From positions 3,968,001 through 4,032,000 of the forward strand of contig NZ_CP058552.1 in the NCBI RefSeq assembly GCF_013401555.1: DNA of 64,000 nt, given 5' to 3'. The notes below the pieces were generated by a model. That model was given only the letters and a program-made list of their open reading frames with translations. It did no database searches and was not told the origin of the DNA. Shown piece after piece: positions 1-9,402 of the stretch. Each line of letters opens with the position of its first letter. Position 1 is the stretch's first letter. The DNA comes from Paenibacillus sp. E222. Lineage in GTDB: Bacteria; Bacillota; Bacilli; Paenibacillales; Paenibacillaceae. The position numbers and the translations under genes are program-made.

Positions 1-370
1 GGCTCGTGTCGTCAATACATTGTTGCAGTGTCTTGATGAATTCGATGGAGACAGTATTCTGGTTGCCGCTACGAATCTGGAGAGACAGCTGGATCATGCG
101 ATATGGCGGCGATTTGATACCAAAATGACCTATGGGATTCCGGATGAATCAAGCCGCAGATTATATATTAGCAAGCTGATGGGGCAGTTTGAGCAGGAGA
201 GCCGACTGGAAGAATTCACGTGTGAACGCCTCGCAGGATGCAGTTATGCGGATGTAGAGCAGATTGTCTTAAAAGCTAAGCGGAAAGCCATTATTGCCAA
301 CAGCCCATTACATGAGCAATTCATTAATGACGCGTATGCAGAATATATGCCGCGGGTTCTGGCCACATAG
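1..370 (+). CDS. AAA-family ATPase, C-terminal part (5' end outside window)
   Basis: The reading frame is open from base 2 and ends at the TAG at 368-370, so only about the last 122 residues are present. The fragment has the second half of an AAA module: LDEFDGDSILVAATN (strand plus sensor 1 Asn) followed by LDHAIWRRFDTKMTYGIPD, an arginine-finger-like RRF and the usual 'IPD/LPD' turn. A small helical lid follows (LEEFTCERLAGCSYADVEQIVLKAKRKAI). This is the arrangement of AAA proteins of the SpoVK/CbbX/FtsH type. The Walker A and B motifs lie upstream of the window, so the substrate and partner cannot be named. A 15-bp hairpin follows the stop codon. Confidence 0.8.
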   Translation, partial: ARVVNTLLQCLDEFDGDSILVAATNLERQLDHAIWRRFDTKMTYGIPDESSRRLYISKLMGQFEQESRLEEFTCERLAGCSYADVEQIVLKAKRKAIIANSPLHEQFINDAYAEYMPRVLAT

Positions 371-401
371 CTTGTATATGAATATCAGCAACCACTGTCA
401 C

Positions 402-449
402 ATAACGAATAGCCCGGTTCCTGTGAAGGAATGTCGGGCTATTCGTTAT
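402..449. terminator. Hairpin between convergent genes, probable bidirectional terminator
   Basis: A perfect 15-bp stem (402-416 pairing with 435-449, core CGAATAGCCCG) with an 18-nt loop lies between the AAA ATPase gene and the convergent histidine kinase gene. The T-tract after it is weak. Confidence 0.6.
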
Positions 450-541
450 TTCAGCAAGCTGCATAGGCCGTTGGGTCTTGTTCTTTGGCAGATGAAGAAA
501 GCCCGTTTATGACATGCATGCATTGATTTGATGCATTGAAT

Positions 542-2005
542 TTAGGCGTTAGCCGTTGCGCGGTAAGACGGTTCTTTCTCTGTTTTTTCAGGACCAGACC
601 ATCGTGGCAAAGTTAAGGTGAAAAGACTGCCTTCAGGACTGCTGGAGGTTAAGGATAGCTCCCCTCCCTGAGCACGAGCAAGCAAGCGGCTGTAGGTCAG
701 TCCCAGACCCAGCCCACGGGTAAGGCGTTTTTTGATCTCGCCACGGTAAAAACGTTCGAAGATCTTGGGTTGATCTTCTTTAGTGATCCCCATACCGTTA
801 TCCTGCACATCAACAAACAAGTTGTCCTCCACCGCGCGCAAACGGATATGAAAGACGGCAGCTTGGTCGGAAGTGGCTGCTTGCAGCCCGTTATTGAGCA
901 GGTTGACAATGATCTGCTGAATCCGAAGGGCATCACCGATGGTATAGAGCGTACCCGATGGTGTATGCAATTCAATCTCGGGAGACTTGTCCTCATAAGC
1001 GATTTTCCACTGATAGATAATCTCACTTACCAGCAAATTCAAATCTAAGCGTTCCCGACGAACAGCAACACTTCCAGCGCTCATCGCATTGTAATCCAGC
1101 AGGTCAGCGACCATGCGTTCCATCCGTTCGGATTCTTTGAGTGCGATGTCCAGAAATTCCTTTCCTTCCTTCGGACTAACAATATCGTCCCGGACAGCCA
1201 TCACGAGTCCTTTAATGGACGTTACCGGCGTTTTTAATTCATGGGTTACCCCAGCAAGTGACAGGGCACGCCATTCCTCCAATTGCTGCAAACGAATGGA
1301 CATCTCGCGAAAAGACTCTACGAGTTCATTCATCTCCCGTTCCCGTGTGTTCAGATCCAAATTCACTTCATAGTTTCCGTTTCGAATCTGCTCCGCGGCA
1401 TGGGCGACTTGACGAATAGGCCTGGACAGCTTGCGGGACAGGAGGTAGATCGTAAACCAACCACATAGGATTAAAGCAACGAACAGGATGCACACCACCA
1501 GCATCGTTTCCGGATTGTATGCAATGGACTTTTTGGATTGCATGACCCACACTTTACCCAGCATCTGATCGTCATCTATCACGTTAACCATCACCCCGGC
1601 GAATTTTTTGTTTCTTGGTTCGCGTAGGTCGTCAGACAACCTGTAATACACATCCTGCTGCGTCATTTTCGGTTGGGAATAAATCAATTGATTATTGTTG
1701 TCGAGCACCATAATACAAAAGTAATTATCTGTATTGAAAAGCTTGGTACGCTTGTCCACGAGCCTGTCGAGATCCGGAGGAATATACAGGTTGTTTTGTG
1801 TTCCTGTGACCTTCTCGGCGATTTCCAGCCCTAACAGCTGGGCCGTTTTGAGACCTTTCTCAATGGAAGTGGTTCTGATCCAGTAGAGTGCCCCTGCAAC
1901 AATAATGGTGAAACCGATGCAGAGGATTAGAAAATAACGAAGCGTCCAGTAGGACAGAATGGATGTTTTACGTTTTGGTGTATTTCGTTTTAGTTGGCGA
2001 TCCAA
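542..2005 (-). CDS. Sensor histidine kinase, HAMP type
   Basis: This 487-residue membrane kinase autophosphorylates and passes phosphate to the response regulator encoded just upstream. Visible in order: transmembrane helix at about 24-44, an extracytoplasmic sensor loop (about 45-167), a second helix at about 168-190, HAMP with a short coiled coil (191-245), an H box VTHELKTP with His255, an N box (IIVNLLNNG), and G boxes DNGMGITKED and RGLGLGLTYSR. The start is TTG at 2005, inside the 3' end of the regulator gene (16-bp overlap), with GGGG about 8 nt upstream. This implies translational coupling. The stimulus is not evident. The pair is divergent from a YceI-like gene, a possible target. 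Confidence 0.9.
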   Translation of the reverse strand: MDRQLKRNTPKRKTSILSYWTLRYFLILCIGFTIIVAGALYWIRTTSIEKGLKTAQLLGLEIAEKVTGTQNNLYIPPDLDRLVDKRTKLFNTDNYFCIMVLDNNNQLIYSQPKMTQQDVYYRLSDDLREPRNKKFAGVMVNVIDDDQMLGKVWVMQSKKSIAYNPETMLVVCILFVALILCGWFTIYLLSRKLSRPIRQVAHAAEQIRNGNYEVNLDLNTREREMNELVESFREMSIRLQQLEEWRALSLAGVTHELKTPVTSIKGLVMAVRDDIVSPKEGKEFLDIALKESERMERMVADLLDYNAMSAGSVAVRRERLDLNLLVSEIIYQWKIAYEDKSPEIELHTPSGTLYTIGDALRIQQIIVNLLNNGLQAATSDQAAVFHIRLRAVEDNLFVDVQDNGMGITKEDQPKIFERFYRGEIKKRLTRGLGLGLTYSRLLARAQGGELSLTSSSPEGSLFTLTLPRWSGPEKTEKEPSYRATANA

Positions 2006-2676
2006 AATTGATACCCCATTCCCCGTAAAGTCCGGATTTCTCCCGTTTCAGGCAGCCAGTGGGATAACGCCTGACGCAGCCGTTTGATCGACAGGTCCAC
2101 AGCCCGGTCACTTCCGTCATAGTCCATGCCCCATACCTGTTCAATCAGATGGTCCCGGGTGAATGTGCGGTTGGGGTATTCCGACAGAAACAGGAGCAGT
2201 GACAAATCACGTGGTGTGAGTGCAACCTTGGCACCGTTCAAAAGTACCTGTTTGGCAGCCAGATCAATGACCAGATTGCCAAAGTAACGTTTGCCTTCAC
2301 CTTCAGCTGTCCAGTGTGGATTGCGGCGAAGCACAGCATTGACCCTGGCGACCACTTCCTCGGGCACAAAGGGTTTGCTCATATAATCGTCAGCACCGGC
2401 ATTCAGCCCATTCAGGCGGTCCTGAATATCATCCAGTGCGGTTAACATGATGACGGGACAAGCACTTTTTTCGCGGATGATTCGCAGCAGATCCCAACCG
2501 TCCATTCCAGGCAGCATCACATCCAGCAAGACCAAGGAAGGCACATCCGAATCAAATAAAGTTAGGGCAGTGGGCCCATCCGCTGCCTGGCGAACGTCGA
2601 ATCCCGCTTTTCGAAGATAGGCAGCAAGCACGCGTGCAATGGCTTGTTCATCTTCGACGATAAGTATGGATTTCAA
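1990..2676 (-). CDS. OmpR/PhoB-type response regulator
   Basis: A 228-residue DNA-binding regulator, partner of the overlapping histidine kinase. The receiver domain has the acidic pocket (VEDEQ), phospho-acceptor Asp52 in LLDVMLPGMDGW, the Thr switch LTALDD and Lys in GADDYMSKPF. The C-terminal winged helix has LTPRDLSLLLFLSEYPNRTFTR, SDRAVDLSIKRLRQAL and a final RTLRGMGYQFW. I chose the TTG at 2676 as start because AAGGAGA lies just upstream and translation then begins exactly at the conserved KSILIVEDE strand. A longer frame reaching 2742 adds non-conserved sequence. Confidence 0.9.
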   Translation of the reverse strand: MKSILIVEDEQAIARVLAAYLRKAGFDVRQAADGPTALTLFDSDVPSLVLLDVMLPGMDGWDLLRIIREKSACPVIMLTALDDIQDRLNGLNAGADDYMSKPFVPEEVVARVNAVLRRNPHWTAEGEGKRYFGNLVIDLAAKQVLLNGAKVALTPRDLSLLLFLSEYPNRTFTRDHLIEQVWGMDYDGSDRAVDLSIKRLRQALSHWLPETGEIRTLRGMGYQFWIAN

Positions 2677-2867
2677 GAAGGTGTCTCCTTTCACTTCAGA
2701 AGCTTGTGTACTGATTTTACATGAGCGGAAGCACAATGCCAATGAGGCAATTATTTTCAGAAAAAAATGCGTTATAAGTCATTTCTTGACGTCATCCTGA
2801 CACATTGGGCTGTTAAGATGCTGATAAATAACCAACTTATACAGTTACCCATTGGAGGAAAATAGAG

Positions 2868-3587
2868 ATGAATAAAAAGACAAAAACATGGATGATCTCA
2901 GGCGCGGCAGCAATTGTTATTCTTGGAGGCGGAGGGTACTATTTCGCGAACAGTTACCTGGGCAACAACGTTGAGATTGAACAGGTGCTTCCTGTCAGCA
3001 CCGCCGCGTCCACTACGGAAGCCGGATCGCACAGTGGTACAAGCGTATCCAACGTTGCAGCGGGAGCAGAGCAGTTAAATGGAGACTGGAACATCAGCGA
3101 AGGTTCAAAAGTATATTTCTCGGTCACGACATCCCAGGAGACGGTCAATTTTGCGGACGAGCAGGTCAGTGGTAACCTGACCCTTAATGTTGACGATGCG
3201 TCCCAGATGAAAGCGAATGGACAGATCGAGATGAGTGACATTGATTCAGGCAATAGCCAGCGGGATGGACATGTGAAAGAAGCAGATTACTTCGATGTTT
3301 CGACCTATCCACAAGCTACATTTACGGCTACCTCATTTGAAGGTGTACCCACGGAGTGGCCGGCAGGACAGACTGTAGACTTTAAAATGAACGGCACCCT
3401 AACGGTAAAAGGGATGGAGAAAGAGGTAACGTTTGATGTAAAAGCTGCTTATGAAAATGACCAGGTGTTGTTGTCCGCCACAACGATGGTTACCTTTGAA
3501 GATTTTGGTATGGAGAATCCACATTCGGTGGTCCTGTCTACTGAAAATGACATTCAGATCCAACTGGAGCTGAAGCTCAGTAAATAA
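2868..3587 (+). CDS. YceI-family lipocalin-like protein, membrane-anchored
   Basis: A 239-residue protein with an N-terminal hydrophobic anchor or signal (about 8-28, ISGAAAIVILGGGGYYFA) followed by a Ser/Thr/Ala-rich spacer to about residue 66. The YceI domain starts at LNGDWNISEGSKVYFSV and shows family features: GHVKEADYFDVSTYPQATF, then GTLTVKGMEKEVTFDVKA, then VTFEDFGM. YceI proteins are beta-barrels that bind isoprenoid-type lipids, and several are stress-induced. A GGAGGA ribosome site precedes the ATG. The gene is divergent from the two-component system, so regulation by that pair is plausible but inferred. Confidence 0.85.
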   Translation: MNKKTKTWMISGAAAIVILGGGGYYFANSYLGNNVEIEQVLPVSTAASTTEAGSHSGTSVSNVAAGAEQLNGDWNISEGSKVYFSVTTSQETVNFADEQVSGNLTLNVDDASQMKANGQIEMSDIDSGNSQRDGHVKEADYFDVSTYPQATFTATSFEGVPTEWPAGQTVDFKMNGTLTVKGMEKEVTFDVKAAYENDQVLLSATTMVTFEDFGMENPHSVVLSTENDIQIQLELKLSK

Positions 3588-3607
3588 GCATTTGGGTATG
3601 TAAGGCT

Positions 3608-3653
3608 AAAATCTGTTCTAATCTGCCTAGTGAGGCGGAGGGACAGATTTTTT
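3608..3653 (+). terminator. Rho-independent terminator after the yceI-like gene
   Basis: AAAATCTGT (3608-3616) pairs with ACAGATTTT (3643-3651), with an inner GCCT/AGGC stem and a T-run on the 3' side. Confidence 0.75.
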
Positions 3654-3753
3654 CTGTTAAGAATGGGAATCGATCCGCGATGAGCAAGGAATTACCATTC
3701 GATCTGTTAAAATAACTGCTGTTTCCTTGGCATAATACCGTGTCCTCGATTGT

Positions 3754-3768
3754 TGTAAAGCGCTTACA
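3754..3768 (+). promoter_or_regulatory. cre-like catabolite-repression site upstream of the galactanase gene
   Basis: TGTAAAGCGCTTACA matches the CcpA cre consensus at 12 of 14 positions over its last 14 bases and contains the AGCGCTT core. It lies about 65 bp before the start codon of the GH53 gene, where CcpA would block transcription. The assignment is by motif only. Confidence 0.55.
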
Positions 3769-3832
3769 ATAATAATGGTTTACAACATGCATTGTTCAAG
3801 TTGAACCAAACACGATAAGGGGGAGATCAAGC

Positions 3833-6800
3833 GTGCACAAAAGATACATAAGCGGCTGTCTCGTATTACTGATGTTGTTCTGTGATTTGAATTTGGCAGT
3901 TCGACCCGCAGCGGCAGCAGCGAAAGTAAACGTTGCGCTGAATAAGGCGGTTACGGTCAGCTCAGAGGATCTACAATGGGGGGGCAATAAAGAAAACGCG
4001 GTGGATGGTAAAGGAGATACAAAATGGAGTGCGAGCAGTCCTACTTCAATAGATCATCCGCATTGGCTGACGGTAAACTTGGGAGCTTCATACAACCTTT
4101 CCGGTTTGGAACTAACGTGGAAGGATGCAAATGAGGTTGTGAAGTTTTTGGTTGAAGTGTCTGAGGACGGAAATACATGGACACCTGTGGCAGATCACTC
4201 TGCCAATGATAAAGCGGAATCACAGGTCAATCTGGATTTCGAAGCAGAGGCGGTTCAGTATGTGAAGGTCACGATTCCTTATTATGCGGGTACCGACTGG
4301 TGGCCTGGCATTTCCGAGCTTCAAATCTGGGGGGAGGAAGAGGTGCGGAACCCGGCAGACATCGAGCATTATGATCAAGTCAACGTGTCTACTGTAAGTC
4401 GTACTGCTCCTGTTCTGCCAGAAAAAGTTACGGCACATTACAAGAACGGGAAATCGGGCCTAGTCCCGGTTGCATGGGAGGAAATTAATCCTTCACAATA
4501 TGCATCAGCAGGCAGCTTTACTGTTACGGGTGACGTATATGGGGCTCCCATTCAACCTGAAGCTACCGTTACGGTAGAAGGATATCGCAGTGATTTTGTC
4601 AGAGGTGTGGATATTTCCACGTTAACAGCCATTGAGGATAATGGAGGTTATTATCTGGACAGTAATGGTGCAAAACGCGATCTGCTCGATATTCTCAAAG
4701 ACCGTGGCGTGAACTATGTGCGGCTTCGGCTGTGGAATGATCCACAGAAGTCCAATGGGTACAACGACAAGGAAGATGTGATTCGTCTGGCCCAGCGGGT
4801 AAAGGGGAAAGGTATGAAGGTTTTGCTCGACTTCCATTATTCTGATGAATGGGCACATCCGGGCCAACAGCTTCGTCCAAAGGCCTGGGAAAACCTCTCG
4901 TTCGAAGACCTGAAAACTGCGGTGTATAATTACACGCGTGAAGTGGTTGGAGACATGGAGAAAGCAGGCGCCATGCCCGACATGGTTCAGATTGGTAATG
5001 AAATCAACAGCGGTGTATTAAACGGGTTGAAAAGTGAAGTCAATTTTGATGAGAACGTAGCATTGCTTAAGCGTGGAGTGGACGGCGTTCGCGATGTCCC
5101 TGGTGGAGAACAGGTTCAAATTATGATCCATTTGGCTGAAGGAGGCAAAGCAGATACCTTTGATTGGTATTTCGGCGAATTGGAGAAACGGGATTTGAAA
5201 TACGATATTATCGGGCTGTCCTATTATCCATTCTGGCATGGGACATTCGCAGATGTGCGCAAAACGATGAATGAAGTATCTGTGAAATATGGAAAAGAAG
5301 TCATTATTGCTGAGACGTCCTATCCATTCTCGTATAAAAACGGGGACGCTCATGGCAATATTATTGGCAATCCCGAAACGCTGAATGTCGGAGGGGCGAC
5401 CTTCCCGGCAACCGTACAGGGACAATATGATGCGATTGCAGGCATTATGGACATGATCTCACAAGTTCCAAATCAGAAGGGAGCGGGGTTCTTCTATTGG
5501 GAACCGGCATGGATTGCGGCCAATGTAGGCTGGATTGCTTCCGAGGGAGACGCATGGGAGAATCACGCCATGTTCGATTATGACGAATATCCGGCGAATG
5601 GCGGTTACTCGTATGAAGGGCGTGCCCTGCCATCGCTGGATGTGTACAAACGCGGCCTGAACATTCTTCCCGCAGATCGGAAGGAGCTGTCGGCAGCGAT
5701 TACACGTGCAAAGGCGCTTGAATCCAGTGATTTTACCTCTGAAAGCTGGACCACACTCGCTCCAGCCATTGCAGCAGCCGAGAATACGTACAAATTGGCT
5801 TATACATCTGGTGGTGTAACCCAACAGGATACCGACGATGCGACTGCTGCTCTTCATGAGGTAATGCAGAAGCTTGATGTTATAGCGGCGAATCGGAATG
5901 CTCTCGAGGCGATCATTGCCGAAGCCAAAACATATAAACAAGCGGACTGGTCTGCTGCAACCTGGGCTGTTCTGACCAAGGCTCTTACTCGTGCAGAACA
6001 GATCATGGCAGATCCAAGAGCCACCCAGACCGAGGTGAATACGGCTGCAAAACAAGTGGAAGCAGCCATTCATGGTCTGTCCAATGTAGACAAAACCGAG
6101 CTGACACAGTTCATCGGTGAAACCCAGCAGCTGACCGAATCATCATATACACAGCGAAGCTGGGCAAACCTGAAAGCGGCTTTGTCATCGGCTATCACAG
6201 TCAGAGACAAGCAGGATGCCATTCAAGCCGAAGTGCAGGAGGCTCTGACAACACTTCAAAAAGCCAATAACAATCTTGTTTTGCTGGAGGCGTTAACAAC
6301 AGGTAAAACAGCTACCGCATCAAGCAGTGCCGGTACAGGTGGTGGAAAAGACAACTCGCCTGGGGGAGCGATTGACAGTGACCCCACTACTTCATGGGGA
6401 ACAGACGAAAGTGTGCAAAGTTGGTGGCAAGTGGATCTGGGGGCGACCGCTGTGATCCGCAAGCTGGAAATGTCCATGTGGAGCGGAGGCATTAAATACA
6501 AGATCGAAGTATCCAACGATAACAAGAACTTTGTCAAAGTCGTGGATACAACAAGTGATGTGGTTGTTTCCACCAGTCCGAGGCATATCCTGCCCGCAGG
6601 CACGGAGGCGCGTTATATTAAACTGACCATTACCGCTGGTTCTCAGTGGGTAGGCTTTATGGATTTTGAAGCTTATGGTATGTTCCCGGCGGACAAATCT
6701 GCGTTGGAGACTACCGTGAATTCTGCTGCGATGCTGCAACAAAGTAATTACACGACCGCAAGCTGGAATGGGTTTACACAGGCCCTGTCATTTGCTCGTG

Positions 6801-8194
6801 TGCTTATGGATGATGCAGAAGCCAGTGCACAGGAAATCAGTGCTGCGGATAACGCGTTGAAAGAGGCTGTTAGTCAGCTTGTAAGGCAAGAGTCAACCCC
6901 AGGTCAGCCGTCACAGCCCGGTCAACCTGCGCAGCCTTCCACGCCTGGATCATCGCAGAATTCCGGCAATCCTCCTGTTACGCCGCCTGTTGAATCCGGT
7001 AATCCGGCAGAAAGTGGTGTCATTACATTCAAAGGGAAAAGTACCGGAGCGAGCACCTATGTGATTCAACCTGATATGAAGCGGTTGTCTCAAACGATTG
7101 AAGGAATGGGAGCAGGGAGCAAAAAGTTAATCTTGATTGCAGATGTTCCTAAAGATGCAAAGGCTACGACCTTTCAGCTCAATGCAAATCAACTTCAGGA
7201 ATGGGCACGTACTCAGGCATTACAGTCGCTGGAGCTGTCCATGAAACAGACATCTGTCCGCATCCCATTAAGTTTATTGAAGGATGCTCGTAGTGAAGAT
7301 GGGGATACAATGGATATCGTTCTGGCCGAAGACTCCACAGCAAATCTGTCTGAAGCGCAAAAGAAAGCTGCTGGCAATCGCAACGTGGTCAGTGTGGATC
7401 TGTTGTTGAACGGACAGCCTTTACAGTGGACAGATAGATCCATTGAAATTGCGATGTCGAATGTGCAACATTCAAATGCAGAAGACGTTGTGCTGGTCAT
7501 CCAATCCCTTTTGCCAAATGGTGAAATGAAACCAGTAACCTTTGCTCAATATGATGAAATGACCCAAAGTCTGGCTTTCAAGCCACTTGAATCAGGCCGT
7601 TTCGTGATTACTGAAGTGCAGGTGCCGTTGAATGATTTGCAATCCTACTCCTGGGCCATTAAAGAGGTTCAGAATCTGTATGGCAAAGGAATCATTTCAG
7701 GCATGACGGATACCCGATTCAGTCCGCAAGGTGAACTGACACGTGCACAATTTCTGCAAATGATCATGAAGGGTATTGGCGAATCACGTTTGCCGGATAC
7801 ATCCACTTCAGCTCCAATGGATGTGAAGAATGATCAGTGGTATTCAGATTCCGTACGCCTTGGTTTGGAGATGGGAATCGTGCAAGGCCGAGCAGACGGT
7901 TCGTTTGCAGCTAATGAACGTATTACCCGTGAGGACATGGCGGTGATGTTAAACCGTGCAATACAGATCATGAAGCAGAACACCAGTGCAGCCGTTGATT
8001 CAACACCCAACAACACCGCATTTAATGACAACGCAGATATCGCTGAATATGCAAAACAAGCGGTTGCAGCGATGCAGGAGCAAGGCCTGCTTAAAGGAAG
8101 GGCAGATGGCTCGTTTGCGCCTAAACTGCATGCTAATCGTGCACAGGGTGCAGTGGCTGTAGCCAGAATGATGGAGCAGATCTATAAATTCTAA
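3833..8194 (+). CDS. S-layer-anchored arabinogalactan endo-beta-1,4-galactanase (GH53), multi-domain
   Basis: A 1453-residue secreted enzyme expected to cut beta-1,4-galactan side chains of pectin at the cell surface. Order: signal peptide (about 1-27); F5/8C discoidin-type module (30-165); Ig-like module (175-245); GH53 catalytic domain (253-605) starting FVRGVDISTL, with acid/base Glu390 in QIGNEINSG and nucleophile Glu494 in VIIAETSYPF; three FIVAR-type helical repeats (610-815); a second F5/8C module (820-950); another FIVAR; a Pro/Gln/Ser linker (about 1020-1055); an unassigned region; and SLH domains (about 1268-1453; motif ITREDMAVMLNRA) for wall attachment. The start is GTG behind AGGGGGAGA. 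Catalytic residues are intact. Confidence 0.92.
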   Translation: MHKRYISGCLVLLMLFCDLNLAVRPAAAAAKVNVALNKAVTVSSEDLQWGGNKENAVDGKGDTKWSASSPTSIDHPHWLTVNLGASYNLSGLELTWKDANEVVKFLVEVSEDGNTWTPVADHSANDKAESQVNLDFEAEAVQYVKVTIPYYAGTDWWPGISELQIWGEEEVRNPADIEHYDQVNVSTVSRTAPVLPEKVTAHYKNGKSGLVPVAWEEINPSQYASAGSFTVTGDVYGAPIQPEATVTVEGYRSDFVRGVDISTLTAIEDNGGYYLDSNGAKRDLLDILKDRGVNYVRLRLWNDPQKSNGYNDKEDVIRLAQRVKGKGMKVLLDFHYSDEWAHPGQQLRPKAWENLSFEDLKTAVYNYTREVVGDMEKAGAMPDMVQIGNEINSGVLNGLKSEVNFDENVALLKRGVDGVRDVPGGEQVQIMIHLAEGGKADTFDWYFGELEKRDLKYDIIGLSYYPFWHGTFADVRKTMNEVSVKYGKEVIIAETSYPFSYKNGDAHGNIIGNPETLNVGGATFPATVQGQYDAIAGIMDMISQVPNQKGAGFFYWEPAWIAANVGWIASEGDAWENHAMFDYDEYPANGGYSYEGRALPSLDVYKRGLNILPADRKELSAAITRAKALESSDFTSESWTTLAPAIAAAENTYKLAYTSGGVTQQDTDDATAALHEVMQKLDVIAANRNALEAIIAEAKTYKQADWSAATWAVLTKALTRAEQIMADPRATQTEVNTAAKQVEAAIHGLSNVDKTELTQFIGETQQLTESSYTQRSWANLKAALSSAITVRDKQDAIQAEVQEALTTLQKANNNLVLLEALTTGKTATASSSAGTGGGKDNSPGGAIDSDPTTSWGTDESVQSWWQVDLGATAVIRKLEMSMWSGGIKYKIEVSNDNKNFVKVVDTTSDVVVSTSPRHILPAGTEARYIKLTITAGSQWVGFMDFEAYGMFPADKSALETTVNSAAMLQQSNYTTASWNGFTQALSFARVLMDDAEASAQEISAADNALKEAVSQLVRQESTPGQPSQPGQPAQPSTPGSSQNSGNPPVTPPVESGNPAESGVITFKGKSTGASTYVIQPDMKRLSQTIEGMGAGSKKLILIADVPKDAKATTFQLNANQLQEWARTQALQSLELSMKQTSVRIPLSLLKDARSEDGDTMDIVLAEDSTANLSEAQKKAAGNRNVVSVDLLLNGQPLQWTDRSIEIAMSNVQHSNAEDVVLVIQSLLPNGEMKPVTFAQYDEMTQSLAFKPLESGRFVITEVQVPLNDLQSYSWAIKEVQNLYGKGIISGMTDTRFSPQGELTRAQFLQMIMKGIGESRLPDTSTSAPMDVKNDQWYSDSVRLGLEMGIVQGRADGSFAANERITREDMAVMLNRAIQIMKQNTSAAVDSTPNNTAFNDNADIAEYAKQAVAAMQEQGLLKGRADGSFAPKLHANRAQGAVAVARMMEQIYKF

Positions 8195-8207
8195 TTGTAT
8201 ATATGAT

Positions 8208-8240
8208 ATAGGGATCGGGTCTTTCTGGCTCGATCCCTAT
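8208..8240 (+). terminator. Hairpin terminator after the galactanase gene
   Basis: ATAGGGATCG (8208-8217) pairs perfectly with CGATCCCTAT (8231-8240). The T-tract behind it is poor (GTTTATGG). Confidence 0.55.
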
Positions 8241-8295
8241 GTTTATGGATTTGAAATGGTAGACAGTTAGTAATCAATTCTGCTATGATTCCAAT

Positions 8296-8314
8296 GACAA
8301 TGATAACCATTATC
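8296..8314. promoter_or_regulatory. Fur box
   Basis: GACAATGATAACCATTATC matches the classical 19-bp Fur consensus at 17 of 19 positions. It is centred about 40 bp before the lipoprotein gene, as expected for iron-dependent repression. Confidence 0.8.
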
Positions 8315-8343
8315 ACAAAGAGTGTTGAATTATAGGGGGCATC

Positions 8344-9366
8344 ATGTTTATGTTTAAATCCAAATCGATTCTTTCCATTTGCACATTATTCATTGTGTTT
8401 ACGCTAGTTCTTGCGGGCTGCGGAAATGCAGGAAAGACAACGAATGAAACGAGGAACGGCTCAGGACAGACGACTGAGAATCAGGAATCCACTGGAACCG
8501 ATACAGCTCAGAATGAATCAGCGGAAAGTGAAACACGCGAATATGAGACGGATAAAGGGACGGTTACTATTTCTGCACATCCGAAACGCATCGTGACCGA
8601 TTACTACGGGGGCGAAATTCTGTCTGTAGGCGGTAATCTGATTGGTGTGGAGCCAAGTGCCTTTGATAATCCATTTATTAAGGACAAGCTCAAAGACACT
8701 TCAGATGTGGGTTATCCGGTGAACGTGGAGAAGACGCTGGAACTAGCGCCTGACTTAATCGTTGTGATGTATGATGATAACTACGAGGAACTTTCCAAAA
8801 TTGCTCCAACCGTGCATATCCCATATGGTACAGCGACAGATATTTACAAGACCGTTGAGCTGTTTGGTGATTTGATCGGTCAACCGGAGCAGGCGAAGGC
8901 GTTCATTGCCGATTATGAGAAAAAGGCGGCAGACGGACGTGAGAAGCTGAAAGGCATCGTGGACGAAAATACGACCGTTGGATTATACGAGTTAACGGAC
9001 AAAGGAGATCTGTGGATTTTTGGCGACAACGCAGGCCGGGGAGGACAAGTTGTATACAATGCTTTGAAGTTGAAAATGCCGAGCAAGGTAAGCAAAGACA
9101 ATCAGACTGTACAGCTATCACTCGAAGTATTGCCTGAATACGCTACGGATTACATGTTCATGACGGTGTACGATCCTGAGAAAAAAGGCGAAGCGCTGAA
9201 GGAATTCAAACAGTCCAAAGTATGGAACGGTCTGGATGCGGTGAAGAATCACCGATTCTTCGAGAATGATTTTGACACATTCTATCGATATGATCCGATC
9301 GCCATTACAGCCCAGATTGATTTGTTTGTTGATCTGATCTTGAAGAGCGCTGAACAAAAAAAATAG
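8344..9366 (+). CDS. Iron-siderophore ABC transporter substrate-binding lipoprotein
   Basis: A 340-residue lipoprotein that would capture ferric siderophore outside the membrane. The signal peptide ends in lipobox LVLAGC (Cys26), followed by an acidic Ser/Thr/Asn linker. The periplasmic-binding fold of the FhuD/BtuF class begins at [21 protein letters not shown] and continues through [18 protein letters not shown] and the long central helix region. Two in-frame ATGs (8344 and 8350) share the AGGGGG ribosome site, so the exact start is uncertain by two residues. A Fur box precedes it. No permease or ATPase gene follows, so it must use a system encoded elsewhere. The DNA directly after its stop is mobile-element debris. 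Confidence 0.88.
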   Translation: MFMFKSKSILSICTLFIVFTLVLAGCGNAGKTTNETRNGSGQTTENQESTGTDTAQNESAESETREYETDKGTVTISAHPKRIVTDYYGGEILSVGGNLIGVEPSAFDNPFIKDKLKDTSDVGYPVNVEKTLELAPDLIVVMYDDNYEELSKIAPTVHIPYGTATDIYKTVELFGDLIGQPEQAKAFIADYEKKAADGREKLKGIVDENTTVGLYELTDKGDLWIFGDNAGRGGQVVYNALKLKMPSKVSKDNQTVQLSLEVLPEYATDYMFMTVYDPEKKGEALKEFKQSKVWNGLDAVKNHRFFENDFDTFYRYDPIAITAQIDLFVDLILKSAEQKK

Positions 9367-9367
9367 G

Positions 9368-9392
9368 AGTACCAATGTTGATGACACCACCC
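9368..9392 (-). repeat. Left copy of a 25-bp imperfect inverted repeat flanking mobile-element debris
   Basis: The reverse complement of 9368-9392 matches 10694-10718 at 21 of 25 positions; both contain TGGTGTCATC and TGGTACT. The pair encloses the recombinase, transposase and CsoR remnants, so it may be an element end or a duplicated target. Confidence 0.5.
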
Positions 9393-9402
9393 GCAACGAG
9401 TG

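Noticed and set aside
5459..6073. 204-residue minus-strand frame
   Set aside because: It is antisense to the GH53 protein in its FIVAR region, with no ribosome site; shadow.
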